From Candidatus Njordarchaeum guaymasense (GTDB lineage: Archaea; Asgardarchaeota; Njordarchaeia; Njordarchaeales; Njordarchaeaceae): DNA of 5,925 bases. The stretch is from NCBI GenBank assembly GCA_030587605.1, contig JAUQYT010000036.1:1-5925 (forward strand). Direction: 5' to 3'. The notes under the pieces are model-generated. The model ran no database searches, had not been told where the DNA came from, and worked only from the letters and a program-made list of their open reading frames with translations. Position 1 is the stretch's first letter. Each line of letters starts with the position of its first letter. A program made the position numbers and the translations under genes. Shown here piece by piece: positions 1 through 5,198 of the stretch.

Positions 1-240
1 CGATCATACAGAGGCAGCCTCTAGCGATAGGGCAGATCGATATATTGCATTGCGCGCCTCAAGAAACATCCCTGCATAGAGAGAAACGATTTGAACTGTA
101 CGTTCTCTTCTTGACTGTGCTCTTGACACAAGCGCCGACCGGATAATGGTTTGATAATCAAACAGAAAGTGTACAATTACATATGGATCAAGGTCATATC
201 GCACTATTACACTACTGTAATCAAACCGTTGTAAAAAATG
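1..240. other. Intergenic stretch with no supported gene
   Basis: I see no convincing gene, RNA or repeat array here. A minus-strand reading frame covers 4-255, but it needs a TTG start, has no recognisable domain, and overlaps the conserved region upstream of the first Roadblock gene. The stretch is AT-rich towards its right end, as expected for a promoter-proximal region. Confidence 0.5.
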
Positions 241-296
241 TCGCAAGAATGCCAAATGAGTGCGAATATCACAACAAAGACGTGATATTTATAAGT
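241..296 (+). promoter_or_regulatory. Archaeal TATA promoter and conserved upstream region of Roadblock gene 1
   Basis: A TATA box (ATTTATAA, 287-294) lies 88 nt before the ATG at 383. The 54 bases 241-294 align without gaps to 5516-5569 upstream of the second Roadblock gene, with 36 of 54 identical by eye. Matching blocks include TCGCAA, TGCG, AAAGAC and the TATA box, and TCGCAA sits exactly 47 nt before TTTATA in both. The predicted transcript would start near 315-320, leaving a leader of about 65 nt. The conserved upstream blocks may be regulator sites shared by the two genes; that part is inference. Confidence 0.6.
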
Positions 297-382
297 GAAT
301 CTGAACCAAGCTAAAAACAAGGAGTACGAATTCGGTGTGTGTCTCACTCCTCGATCGGAAATGATGGAGGTATCAACTCAAC

Positions 383-580
383 ATGAGTAAGAACATGAGA
401 AAAGAATTTGAAACAGTACTCAGGGACCTTGAAGCGACTGCAGGTGACATTGAGGGCTCCGCCGTTGTCAGAAGCGACGGTCTCATCGTCGCCTTTGCCA
501 TGCCGAGGAACACTGATGAGACGCTAGTTGCAGCGATGTCCGCTGCTCTTCTCAACATAAGTACACAGATGATCATGTAA
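383..580 (+). CDS. Truncated Roadblock/LC7 domain protein (65 aa)
   Basis: Roadblock/LC7 proteins are small dimeric alpha/beta proteins, usually about 110-130 residues, that in MglB-like systems bind or regulate small Ras-like GTPases. This one has the N-terminal helix (residues 3-18), the strand-turn-strand 'VVRSDGLIVA' (28-37) and the helix 'LVAAMSAALLNI' (48-59). The ATG at 383 is preceded by GGAGGT at 366-371, an 11-nt spacing, and by a TATA promoter. Residues 1-62 match the gene at 5657 at about 50 of 62 positions, but similarity then stops and TAA follows at 578. The C-terminal half of the domain, including the later strands and last helix, is missing. It is either a relic, possibly still expressed, or a shortened regulator. 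The same frame stays open after the TAA to 712, but that translation does not resemble a Roadblock C-terminus. Confidence 0.8.
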   Translation: MSKNMRKEFETVLRDLEATAGDIEGSAVVRSDGLIVAFAMPRNTDETLVAAMSAALLNISTQMIM

Positions 581-643
581 ACATCCCAAACATATGTTCG
601 CTTTGTAGTGCGTATGCTCAGAATGAACGGAGGAAAGAGAATA

Positions 644-712
644 ATGAGAAGGCCGAATGACACATTAAGTGACTTCGAAGAGAATCTTCTTCGGCTTCAT
701 TTTGAAGGATGA
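644..712 (+). CDS. Putative 22-aa leader ORF, translationally coupled to the KaiC/Lrp gene
   Basis: ATG 644 follows a strong ribosome binding site (GGAGG at 629-633, 10-nt spacing). The frame ends in TGA at 710-712, which overlaps the ATG (709-711) of the next gene as ATGA. The peptide starts MRRPNDTLSDFEEN and has no recognisable domain. The large gene has no good binding site directly before ATG 709, so ribosomes terminating here could reinitiate on it. In-frame ATGs at 614 and 623 could lengthen the ORF. The frame is the same as that of the truncated Roadblock gene after its stop at 578-580. The arrangement is seen in the sequence; translation of the peptide is inferred. Confidence 0.4.
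   Translation: MRRPNDTLSDFEENLLRLHFEG
676..693 (+). other. Small hairpin before the KaiC/Lrp gene
   Basis: CGAAGA (676-681) pairs perfectly with TCTTCG (688-693) around a 6-nt loop. It lies inside the leader ORF, 15 nt before ATG 709. It is AT-rich and weak, so it may be incidental. Confidence 0.2.
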
Positions 713-2166
713 GACAGCAGGGGGAAAAGAAGTCGATGAAAGCTCATCAGGCATCAGGAACCCACCCTAAGACTGATAGTCTATCGAAACCGCATGACCA
801 AGTGAGTTTTGGTGAAAGCGCGATAGATGAGTTGTTGGGCGGCGGAATGAACTCAGGGAGTTTCTACTTACTTGAATACGAACCAGGAACAGGGGAGATT
901 GCCTTCCTAGGAACATACCTGAATGAGGGATTGTCACAGGGAGATTTCTGTTGCGTCATATCATGCGAGAGACCTTCTGAATATCTCATTGCAGCCTTTG
1001 CCAACATGGGAGTGAATGTTCGAAAAGCCCTTGACTCAGGTTCCCTGCTCATGATTGATCTATGCACTCCTGGCACGTACGACCCTGACAGTTCAGGGCC
1101 AATCTTACGAACAGAAAAGCCAAGTGATCCAGCTTCAGTTCTCCGACTCTACGGAGACACCGGAAGGATATTTCGAAGTGTCCTCGGCAGTGGCAAATTC
1201 AAGACGATTCGGTCGATCGAGCACTCTCTGTCGGCTCAACTGATGGTCTACAAGTTTGAAACAACCTACAGGGTGGCTAAAGCTGGGATAGATTTTGCCA
1301 GGGAAGACTTGCGGCTCTACCCGTCGCATGTTCACAGTTCCTTATCCTCAATGAATCGTAAGATGGTAAACGAAACTATGACAGCTAGTCTCGAGCACCT
1401 ATACGACGGGGTCATTATGTTGTCTACAAGAGAGACTGATGGAAAGTACCAAAAACTACTTCGCATAAAGGAATCGCCTCTGGCCGGCTTCTGCTCTGAT
1501 GAAGTACCTTATGAGATTGTTGACAACAAGCCGTTTATTACAGTATCAATCTCCTATCCGCCTCGACCAAGTGGCATGCACTTGGGAGCATTGACCATAG
1601 ATGATATCAGTCATAAGCTAATCTCAGAGCTTCAAAAGGATGGAAGAAAGACATTTCAGGAAATCGGCAAGAGTCTCGGATACACTGGGGCGGGTATTAG
1701 GAAAAGGGTCAATAACCTTGTTGATCACGGGGTCATGAAAGTCTCGGCTTTGCTAAACACTTCTAAATTGAAGTTGTTCACTGCAGTTACGATGCTTGAG
1801 ATAGAGAGCGCACAAGCTCTAGACCGGATCCTTGATCGGTTTAGGAAATGTCCTAGGGTTGTAAACATGTTTACTACCTTGGGCGGAGTCAATACTATAG
1901 CTCTAACAATTGCTGAGGACCTAGATACCCTTCAGAGCGTGTCTTTGCAGAAATGTTCTTTACGGAGCAACGCAGGGATAAGGAGATCGGATTTCTATCC
2001 GATAGGGACAGTTCATTACTCCTCCTATCTCCCGGTACAGGAGAACCTTGCCAGAAGGGATCTTGACATCGCGCCATGCAAATCAAATTGCGGAACTTGT
2101 GAGAGATACCGAGCCAGAAAATGCGTCGGGTGCCCTGCAACGAGATGGTACAGGGGGGCATTCTAG
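709..2166 (+). CDS. KaiC-like (RecA-superfamily) domain fused to Lrp/AsnC regulator with C-terminal Cys cluster
   Basis: A 485-aa protein. Residues 31-~200 resemble a KaiC/RadA-type core ('VSFGESAIDELLGGGMNSGS', then 'YEPGTGEIAF'). The P-loop lysine is replaced by E63 and the following Ser/Thr by I64, and I see no convincing Walker B aspartate near 165-172, so ATP hydrolysis is doubtful. It may be a sensory derivative comparable to MEDS domains. Residues ~297-345 form an AsnC-type winged helix ('IDDISHKLISELQKDGRKTF', then 'GAGIRKRVNNLVDHGVM'). Residues ~355-435 fit an Lrp ligand-binding/oligomerisation domain. The tail has C457, C461, C464, C472 and C475, a likely metal or Fe-S site. The expected role is a DNA-binding regulator. 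ATG 709 overlaps the leader ORF stop; ATG 736, after GGGGGAAAAG, is the alternative start. The gene lies downstream of the Roadblock gene, probably in one transcript. Confidence 0.85.
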   Translation: MRQQGEKKSMKAHQASGTHPKTDSLSKPHDQVSFGESAIDELLGGGMNSGSFYLLEYEPGTGEIAFLGTYLNEGLSQGDFCCVISCERPSEYLIAAFANMGVNVRKALDSGSLLMIDLCTPGTYDPDSSGPILRTEKPSDPASVLRLYGDTGRIFRSVLGSGKFKTIRSIEHSLSAQLMVYKFETTYRVAKAGIDFAREDLRLYPSHVHSSLSSMNRKMVNETMTASLEHLYDGVIMLSTRETDGKYQKLLRIKESPLAGFCSDEVPYEIVDNKPFITVSISYPPRPSGMHLGALTIDDISHKLISELQKDGRKTFQEIGKSLGYTGAGIRKRVNNLVDHGVMKVSALLNTSKLKLFTAVTMLEIESAQALDRILDRFRKCPRVVNMFTTLGGVNTIALTIAEDLDTLQSVSLQKCSLRSNAGIRRSDFYPIGTVHYSSYLPVQENLARRDLDIAPCKSNCGTCERYRARKCVGCPATRWYRGAF

Positions 2167-2253
2167 AAAGAAGTTGGTTTGCCCAGGAGAATACCTCTTC
2201 TCTTCAGAAGATTATATGGGAAACCCTCCAAACCAGCAAGGGCTGTCACATGA

Positions 2254-2311
2254 TAGCAATGTCTTTTGCGGGGAAACTTAGTATTGCGTTTCGATAAATA
2301 GAAGTGCATTT
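2254..2311 (+). repeat. Diverged direct repeat, copy 1
   Basis: This segment aligns without gaps to 5108-5165, with 41 of 58 bases identical by eye. The core GTTTCGATAAAT (2288-2299) is identical in both. Weaker similarity may extend leftwards (TGTCA at 2245-2249, GCAA before it) and rightwards into a pyrimidine tract. It lies 88 nt after the KaiC/Lrp stop codon. It may be the end of a degraded mobile element, a MITE-like sequence, or a duplicated gene 3' flank. Confidence 0.5.
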
Positions 2312-2318
2312 CCACGAG

Positions 2319-2345
2319 GCTTTTTTCCCCTTTCCCTTTCTCTAC
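2319..2345 (+). terminator. Pyrimidine tract, possible archaeal terminator
   Basis: Six consecutive T (2321-2326) begin a run made almost entirely of C and T to about 2345. Archaeal RNA polymerase terminates at T-rich stretches on the non-template strand, with no hairpin required. The position, about 155 nt after the KaiC/Lrp stop, is suitable. A similar tract follows repeat copy 2. Confidence 0.35.
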
Positions 2346-2351
2346 ACTTAG

Positions 2352-2573
2352 GTTACCAATCCCAGCCAGAGACACGCAGAGACACCCACCAGACCTTCAT
2401 CCCCACGGGGAGATGTCGGCCTAAGCCTGCTGCAGCAGGTGAGCTATGACCGGGTGATCAGGGAGCTGCTCGTCCGCTACAGGGAGGCTCAGCCCGCGAA
2501 GGCCGCACCAAAGAAGCTTGGCAGACCCAAGGGTAGACCGCGACAAGCGGCGCAAAACGAGCAACCCGGTTGA
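2352..2573 (+). pseudogene. GC-rich coding remnant with a basic GRPKGRPR motif
   Basis: A stop-free frame runs from 2352 to TGA 2571-2573 with no ATG; GTG 2439 is the only likely start. From about 2409 it has strongly G/C-ending codons and a protein-like pattern: an amphipathic stretch 'VSYDRVIRELLVRYREA', then 'KKLGRPKGRPRQ', which resembles an AT-hook or basic DNA-binding tail. GC is about 65% over 2401-2580, far above the rest of the window, which suggests a piece of a foreign or older gene whose 5' part is lost. I cannot assign a family; a recombinase or transposase tail is possible but unproven. It ends 33 nt from the convergent PIN-like gene. Confidence 0.35.
2426..2439. repeat. Perfect 14-bp palindrome CCTGCTGCAGCAGG
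   Basis: The 14 bases equal their own reverse complement, with no spacer. They lie inside the GC-rich remnant and encode Leu-Leu-Gln-Gln in its frame, so the symmetry could come from codons alone. A dimeric protein binding site is the alternative. Confidence 0.35.
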
Positions 2574-2606
2574 GCCCCTGCTTGTCATGACGGTCGTTGC
2601 CAGCGG

Positions 2607-3602
2607 TCAAATGAGGAGTCTGCATAGATCTTTGGTAGATGAAAGGATAATTGTATCGTACAATGTATCCAACTTTGCTTGCAACGCCATCGAGGTAAAG
2701 GCTTTTTCGGCAACTACAATGTCGCAGTAAGGAATTGCTATAGATAACGCAGCAATGTCGTACAGGTCACTTGTCTCTATCTTCCTGTGAAACTGGACAT
2801 CCCTTCTGAAAGTCAGTTGCCAGGACGCATATAGGGTTGGCATTGCTTTGAGTAGCGCTTCAATATCCTCCTCTGTAGCGCCTATGACTTTTTCCGAGAC
2901 TGTTTTTGGACCCAATCCAAGGGTCAAAGCAACACGCGTCATCTCCGGCGTCACCAGATCTCTGAAGAACCTCGCCATGTTTACCCTGCGCCTGAGATCC
3001 TTATCTTTGATTCCTCCATCTGCTCTTCTGCTTCTTTCAAGCTTCTCAAGTAGCTCGACATCCCAGTTGCTCATTTTCCGAACAGCTTCTCTGTCTCTCA
3101 TGTCCATTATCAGTGTATCAACACTCTCAAATTTCTGCAGAAGTTTTCTTTTCAACTCTTCAGGTATGTCCGGAGAATTCTTGTTCTTCTTCACAATATC
3201 TGGTCTGGAGCCGAAGAGAAAAGAGAATCCTTTGCCAATGACGAATGGGCTCAAGTCGGTTGCTGGAAATCCTACCCTCCTCCTTACAGCGTCCTCGATC
3301 TCCCAGTTGGCGATTCTCGAGGAATAGGGGATTATTGCATTTCCTCTGGATACGTCAAACATGAATCTGAAAAGCCTCTCTCTTTCCTTCTCGTTTCCCT
3401 TCCACGAAGTTTCGATGAGATGATTTATGGATAAAGGAAATATAGCTGCCTCGCTTCTAGACGTCTCGAGAACAGCATCCAAGGACTTTCTGATTGTTGG
3501 ATCCCTTGTTTTTTCCTCTTTCTCTTTTAGAAGAGATACCCAGACGTTCTGATCCAAATAGACCGTTCTTTGCTTCATCACATCACCGGAATTCAGATTC
3601 AT
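2607..3602 (-). CDS. PIN-like domain ribonuclease/toxin family protein (331 aa)
   Basis: The N-terminus 'VYLDQNVWVSLL' (D17) matches the first strand and acidic residue of PIN-like nucleases. E64 in 'NHLIETSW' fits the second acid. The C-terminal 'DLYDIAALSIAIPYCDIVV' followed by 'AEKAF' supplies D282 and E299 at the third and fourth positions. PIN proteins are metal-dependent RNases. At 331 aa this is far larger than VapC toxins (about 130 aa); the extra mass is a charged helical insertion (about 100-265). I know the N- and C-terminal pattern from long PIN-like proteins often seen in accessory regions. ATG 3602 lacks a clear binding site; ATG 3578 (residue 9) follows GGTGAT closely and is an alternative that keeps the whole domain. 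It is transcribed divergently from the RHH-like gene, 72 nt apart, probably from the shared palindromic TATA region. RNA cleavage is inferred. Confidence 0.78.
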   Translation of the reverse strand: MNLNSGDVMKQRTVYLDQNVWVSLLKEKEEKTRDPTIRKSLDAVLETSRSEAAIFPLSINHLIETSWKGNEKERERLFRFMFDVSRGNAIIPYSSRIANWEIEDAVRRRVGFPATDLSPFVIGKGFSFLFGSRPDIVKKNKNSPDIPEELKRKLLQKFESVDTLIMDMRDREAVRKMSNWDVELLEKLERSRRADGGIKDKDLRRRVNMARFFRDLVTPEMTRVALTLGLGPKTVSEKVIGATEEDIEALLKAMPTLYASWQLTFRRDVQFHRKIETSDLYDIAALSIAIPYCDIVVAEKAFTSMALQAKLDTLYDTIILSSTKDLCRLLI

Positions 3603-3648
3603 GTAGATAGATCTCTAGCCCATAATCCACTTGGCAAGCGGACGACTT

Positions 3649-3658
3649 AAGTATACTT
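3649..3658. promoter_or_regulatory. Palindromic TATA-like box between divergent genes
   Basis: AAGTATACTT is a perfect 10-bp palindrome in the 72-nt gap between the starts at 3602 (minus) and 3675 (plus). On the plus strand its centre is about 21 nt before ATG 3675, which suits a nearly leaderless transcript. On the minus strand it is about 50 nt before ATG 3602, giving a leader of about 25 nt. An archaeal TATA box can direct either orientation if BRE elements allow, so it may drive both genes. It could also be bound by the RHH-like protein. Confidence 0.45.
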
Positions 3659-3674
3659 TTGTTAGTTAGTGAGT

Positions 3675-4060
3675 ATGGGAAGCTGGTCGGTCTTGAAGAC
3701 GCTGAACATAAGCCTCGAGAACCAGGAATATGAGAAGCTCTGCAAAGTCAAGGGATCCAGAACCTGGAAGCAGTTGCTCTTATCGCTCATCACCCCTGGT
3801 CCTGAGACTGGCGTCGACCAGGGAGACGCTCCGAATTCTACATTTGAAAAAAACTTGGCAACCTAGACTGGAAGCTCGACAAGGTCCTGAGCATGCTCGA
3901 GCACATGAAAATTCCTAGTTCTGACGTCAGGGCCGCCACTATTTCCGATTGTCCCGGATCCTCCGTAACAGACTCTGCTAACGAAATATCGACTGGCTAT
4001 GGCCGGCTTCATAAGGAATTGCTGACAGAATTCATTCAGAGGTTCAGCATGAGGAAGTGA
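3675..4060 (+). CDS. RHH/VapB-like protein split by a -1 frame change (programmed or pseudogene)
   Basis: The first frame (3675-3866) encodes MGSWSVLKTLNISLENQEYE, then 'KLCKVKGSRTWKQLLLSL'. This strand plus two helices resembles archaeal ribbon-helix-helix/VapB-type antitoxins. It stops at TAG 3864-3866. From 3854 the -1 frame is open to TGA 4058-4060 and clearly protein-like: 'LGNLDWKLDKVLSMLEHM', then a linker and 'LHKELLTEFIQRFSMRK'. Reading back one base at A-AAA-AAC (3848-3854) joins them into a protein of about 128 aa: DNA-binding domain, coiled helix, C-terminal helix. Without the shift only a 63-aa protein is made. ATG 3675 suits a leaderless start; GTG 3669 is an alternative. The stop is 6 nt before the next gene, so the two form an operon. 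The family call is by resemblance. Confidence 0.6.
3848..3854 (+). promoter_or_regulatory. Candidate -1 ribosomal frameshift heptamer A-AAA-AAC
   Basis: In the zero frame the codons are GAA-AAA-AAC, giving the X-XXY-YYZ pattern A-AAA-AAC known from programmed -1 sites such as MMTV gag-pro. Slippage moves the ribosome into the frame open to 4060. Downstream, GCTCGA (3874-3879) can pair with TCGAGC (3897-3902), but the 19-nt spacer is longer than the usual 5-9 nt. An indel or assembly error in the A7 run would look the same. Confidence 0.4.
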
Positions 4061-4066
4061 AAGAAT

Positions 4067-5110
4067 ATGGAGAAGACTGATGGACCACTGACAGATCAAG
4101 AGAAGCGTTTTCTCGAGAAGATGTTTGGCGACCGGGAATTCCTGAAGAACCCTGATGCCAAAGTCTATGATAAGCCACCTGAAGAGGCACTGTATATTCT
4201 GAAAGGCCCCTCTGGCCAGGCAGCTGATCAAGATGATGATATTCACAGGATCTTCAACGATGCCTGGGGTATGTTAGGTGGTGGTGATGAACCCACCGAA
4301 CTCAGATGGCTTGACGGGTTCGTGTCCCATTTGTTCTTTTATGCGCTTCAAGAAGGAAAGCGTACTGAACAGGATGAAAAGTTATGGACGCATCTTGAAG
4401 AGTTGGAAAATGAACACAACAAGATGGGGAACTTGCGGCACTATGCCTTCACTGAATTGCTGACACTCCTCTATGCAAGAGCACTTAGAATAGAGAGAGA
4501 CCAGCATCCGGAGGATGAGAGTTTTCTGGTTATGAGAAGACTGGTCAATATAACAGAAGATGGCATAAGATACATGAATAGGTGCGCAGAGTACATCAAG
4601 GACTTCTTGAGAGTATTCACATTCGACGTCGACAGAACCCTAGGTCGCTATCTAAGTGAACCGGAATGGAAGTCCAAAGCTGAGTGCTTTAAACGGTACT
4701 ACCAAGATGGAGATAAACAGAAGATCATTGCTAGGGACCTCGGGATCTCACAGTCAAGCGTGGCGAAGTATATTGATGAGGTGCAGGGGCGCCTATCCTT
4801 CGAGATGGGCCAGGCCTATGAGGACTTTTTCGAGAAGAATGTAGCTCCAAGGAAGTATGATAGGTATGTCCGGATGGGCGGCAAGGGTGAACCTGACGGA
4901 ATAGGCTACAAGGGCGACAGAGTTGAAGTGCTGAACTTGAAGTGCCACAATGCGACCCGGGGCAGCAGCGACAATAAGCTTTCTTCTTTTTTTCTGCAAA
5001 CCTTTCTATCCAATCATCCTTGGGGACGCCGGCGAGGCCGAGGATACCTACCCCTTTTCCCCTCCACGACTGGAGGGATAGGTTCAGGGCAAAGGAGTGT
5101 CAGGGCCTAG
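4067..5110 (+). CDS. Helix-turn-helix protein with PD-(D/E)xK-like nuclease motif, C-terminus damaged
   Basis: ATG 4067 follows GAGGAAGTGA, a good ribosome binding site formed by the end of the upstream gene. Residues 1-~200 are charged and helical with no family I recognise. Residues 214-245 form a helix-turn-helix ('DKQKIIARDLGISQSSVAKY') like sigma region 4 or resolvase HTHs. Then 'KGEPDGIGYKGDRVEVLNLK' gives P276-D277 and N290-L-K292. This resembles the PD...(D/E)xK core of restriction-like nucleases, with Asn in the usual acidic position (E287 is nearby). After about residue 306 the sequence turns low-quality: pyrimidine-rich DNA, then Arg/Gly/Ser-rich residues running into repeat copy 2. 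A full nuclease fold needs more sequence after the K, so the gene is probably truncated or frameshifted near 4987. A DNA-targeting role is inferred. Confidence 0.72.
   Translation: MEKTDGPLTDQEKRFLEKMFGDREFLKNPDAKVYDKPPEEALYILKGPSGQAADQDDDIHRIFNDAWGMLGGGDEPTELRWLDGFVSHLFFYALQEGKRTEQDEKLWTHLEELENEHNKMGNLRHYAFTELLTLLYARALRIERDQHPEDESFLVMRRLVNITEDGIRYMNRCAEYIKDFLRVFTFDVDRTLGRYLSEPEWKSKAECFKRYYQDGDKQKIIARDLGISQSSVAKYIDEVQGRLSFEMGQAYEDFFEKNVAPRKYDRYVRMGGKGEPDGIGYKGDRVEVLNLKCHNATRGSSDNKLSSFFLQTFLSNHPWGRRRGRGYLPLFPSTTGGIGSGQRSVRA
4987..5081 (+). pseudogene. Alternative +1 frame at the end of the HTH/nuclease gene
   Basis: After a T7 run (4987-4993), the frame shifted by one base reads 'CKPFYPIILGDAGEAEDTYP', then 'FSPPRLEG' and TAG at 5079-5081. 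These codons are G/C-ending (GAC GCC GGC GAG GCC GAG) and look more like protein than the Arg/Gly-rich reading of the frame open to 5110. Removing one T would join it to the upstream gene. It is either the true C-terminus or a fragment of another gene. Confidence 0.35.
5060..5077 (+). terminator. Perfect 7-bp hairpin with tetraloop
   Basis: CCCTCCA (5060-5066) pairs with TGGAGGG (5071-5077) around CGAC. An outer ACCTA/TAGGT pairing (5046-5050 with 5079-5083) is possible. It lies over the TAG at 5079 of the alternative frame, where a 3'-end structure would be expected. There is no following U-run, so it is not a classical intrinsic terminator. Confidence 0.35.
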
Positions 5111-5165
5111 CGATGGCTTCCAGGGTAAAACTAAGTATCGTGTTTCGATAAATGGGAAAATATTT
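5108..5165 (+). repeat. Diverged direct repeat, copy 2
   Basis: Partner of 2254-2311, in the same orientation, 2,854 nt apart, with 41 of 58 bases identical. The core is GTTTCGATAAAT (5142-5153). The repeat begins at the TAG that ends the 347-aa frame, consistent with the nuclease gene being cut where this element or duplicated flank joins. One frame reads 'GKTKYRVSINGKIFS' before a stop, while copy 1 has a stop inside the same frame, so a protein-coding role is unlikely. Confidence 0.5.
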
Positions 5166-5177
5166 TCATAAGTATCT

Positions 5178-5198
5178 TTGCTTTTCTTTCTTTTCCCT
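5178..5198 (+). terminator. Pyrimidine tract after repeat copy 2
   Basis: A T-rich run with interspersed C follows the repeat, as at copy 1. It is a plausible archaeal transcription stop for the plus-strand operon. Confidence 0.35.

Noticed and set aside
4..255. Minus-strand 83-codon frame near the window start, with a TATA-like sequence (CTTATAAATAT) upstream on that strand
   Set aside because: It needs a TTG start, has no ribosome site or recognisable domain, and its 5' end falls in the conserved promoter upstream region of the Roadblock gene, where conservation follows the plus-strand promoter.
373..663. Minus-strand frame antisense to the first Roadblock gene, with a similar one at 5461-5895 antisense to the second
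   Set aside because: The two antisense translations resemble each other only because the sense genes are homologous. They run past the truncation into unrelated sequence and have no supporting start signals.
2368..2387. Two tandem 10-base units (AGAGACACGC, AGAGACACCC) as a possible start of a repeat array
   Set aside because: Only two units occur, with no spacers or further copies, so this is neither a CRISPR nor an iteron array.
2848..3327. Plus-strand 159-codon Ser/Leu-rich frame opposite the PIN-like gene
   Set aside because: The composition (Ser, Leu, Phe) is the usual antisense shadow of a charged helical protein. The minus-strand gene has clear PIN motifs and spans the whole region.
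2607..3866. A classical VapBC toxin-antitoxin pair made of the RHH-like and PIN-like genes
   Set aside because: VapBC genes are co-directional and overlapping, and VapC is about 130 aa. Here the genes are divergent and the PIN-like protein is 331 aa. A functional link remains possible but not as VapBC.
3730..3918. Plus-strand 62-codon frame overlapping the RHH-like gene
   Set aside because: Low-complexity Arg/Pro/Ser composition and no start signal. The correct continuation of the RHH gene lies in the third frame, 3854-4060.
3863..4246. Minus-strand 127-codon frame across the RHH/nuclease junction
   Set aside because: It crosses two well-supported plus-strand coding regions and the ribosome binding site of the second, and shows no domain.
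2254..5165. A complete insertion sequence with the two repeats as its terminal inverted repeats
   Set aside because: The repeats are in direct, not inverted, orientation, no transposase is encoded between them, and no target-site duplication is visible.
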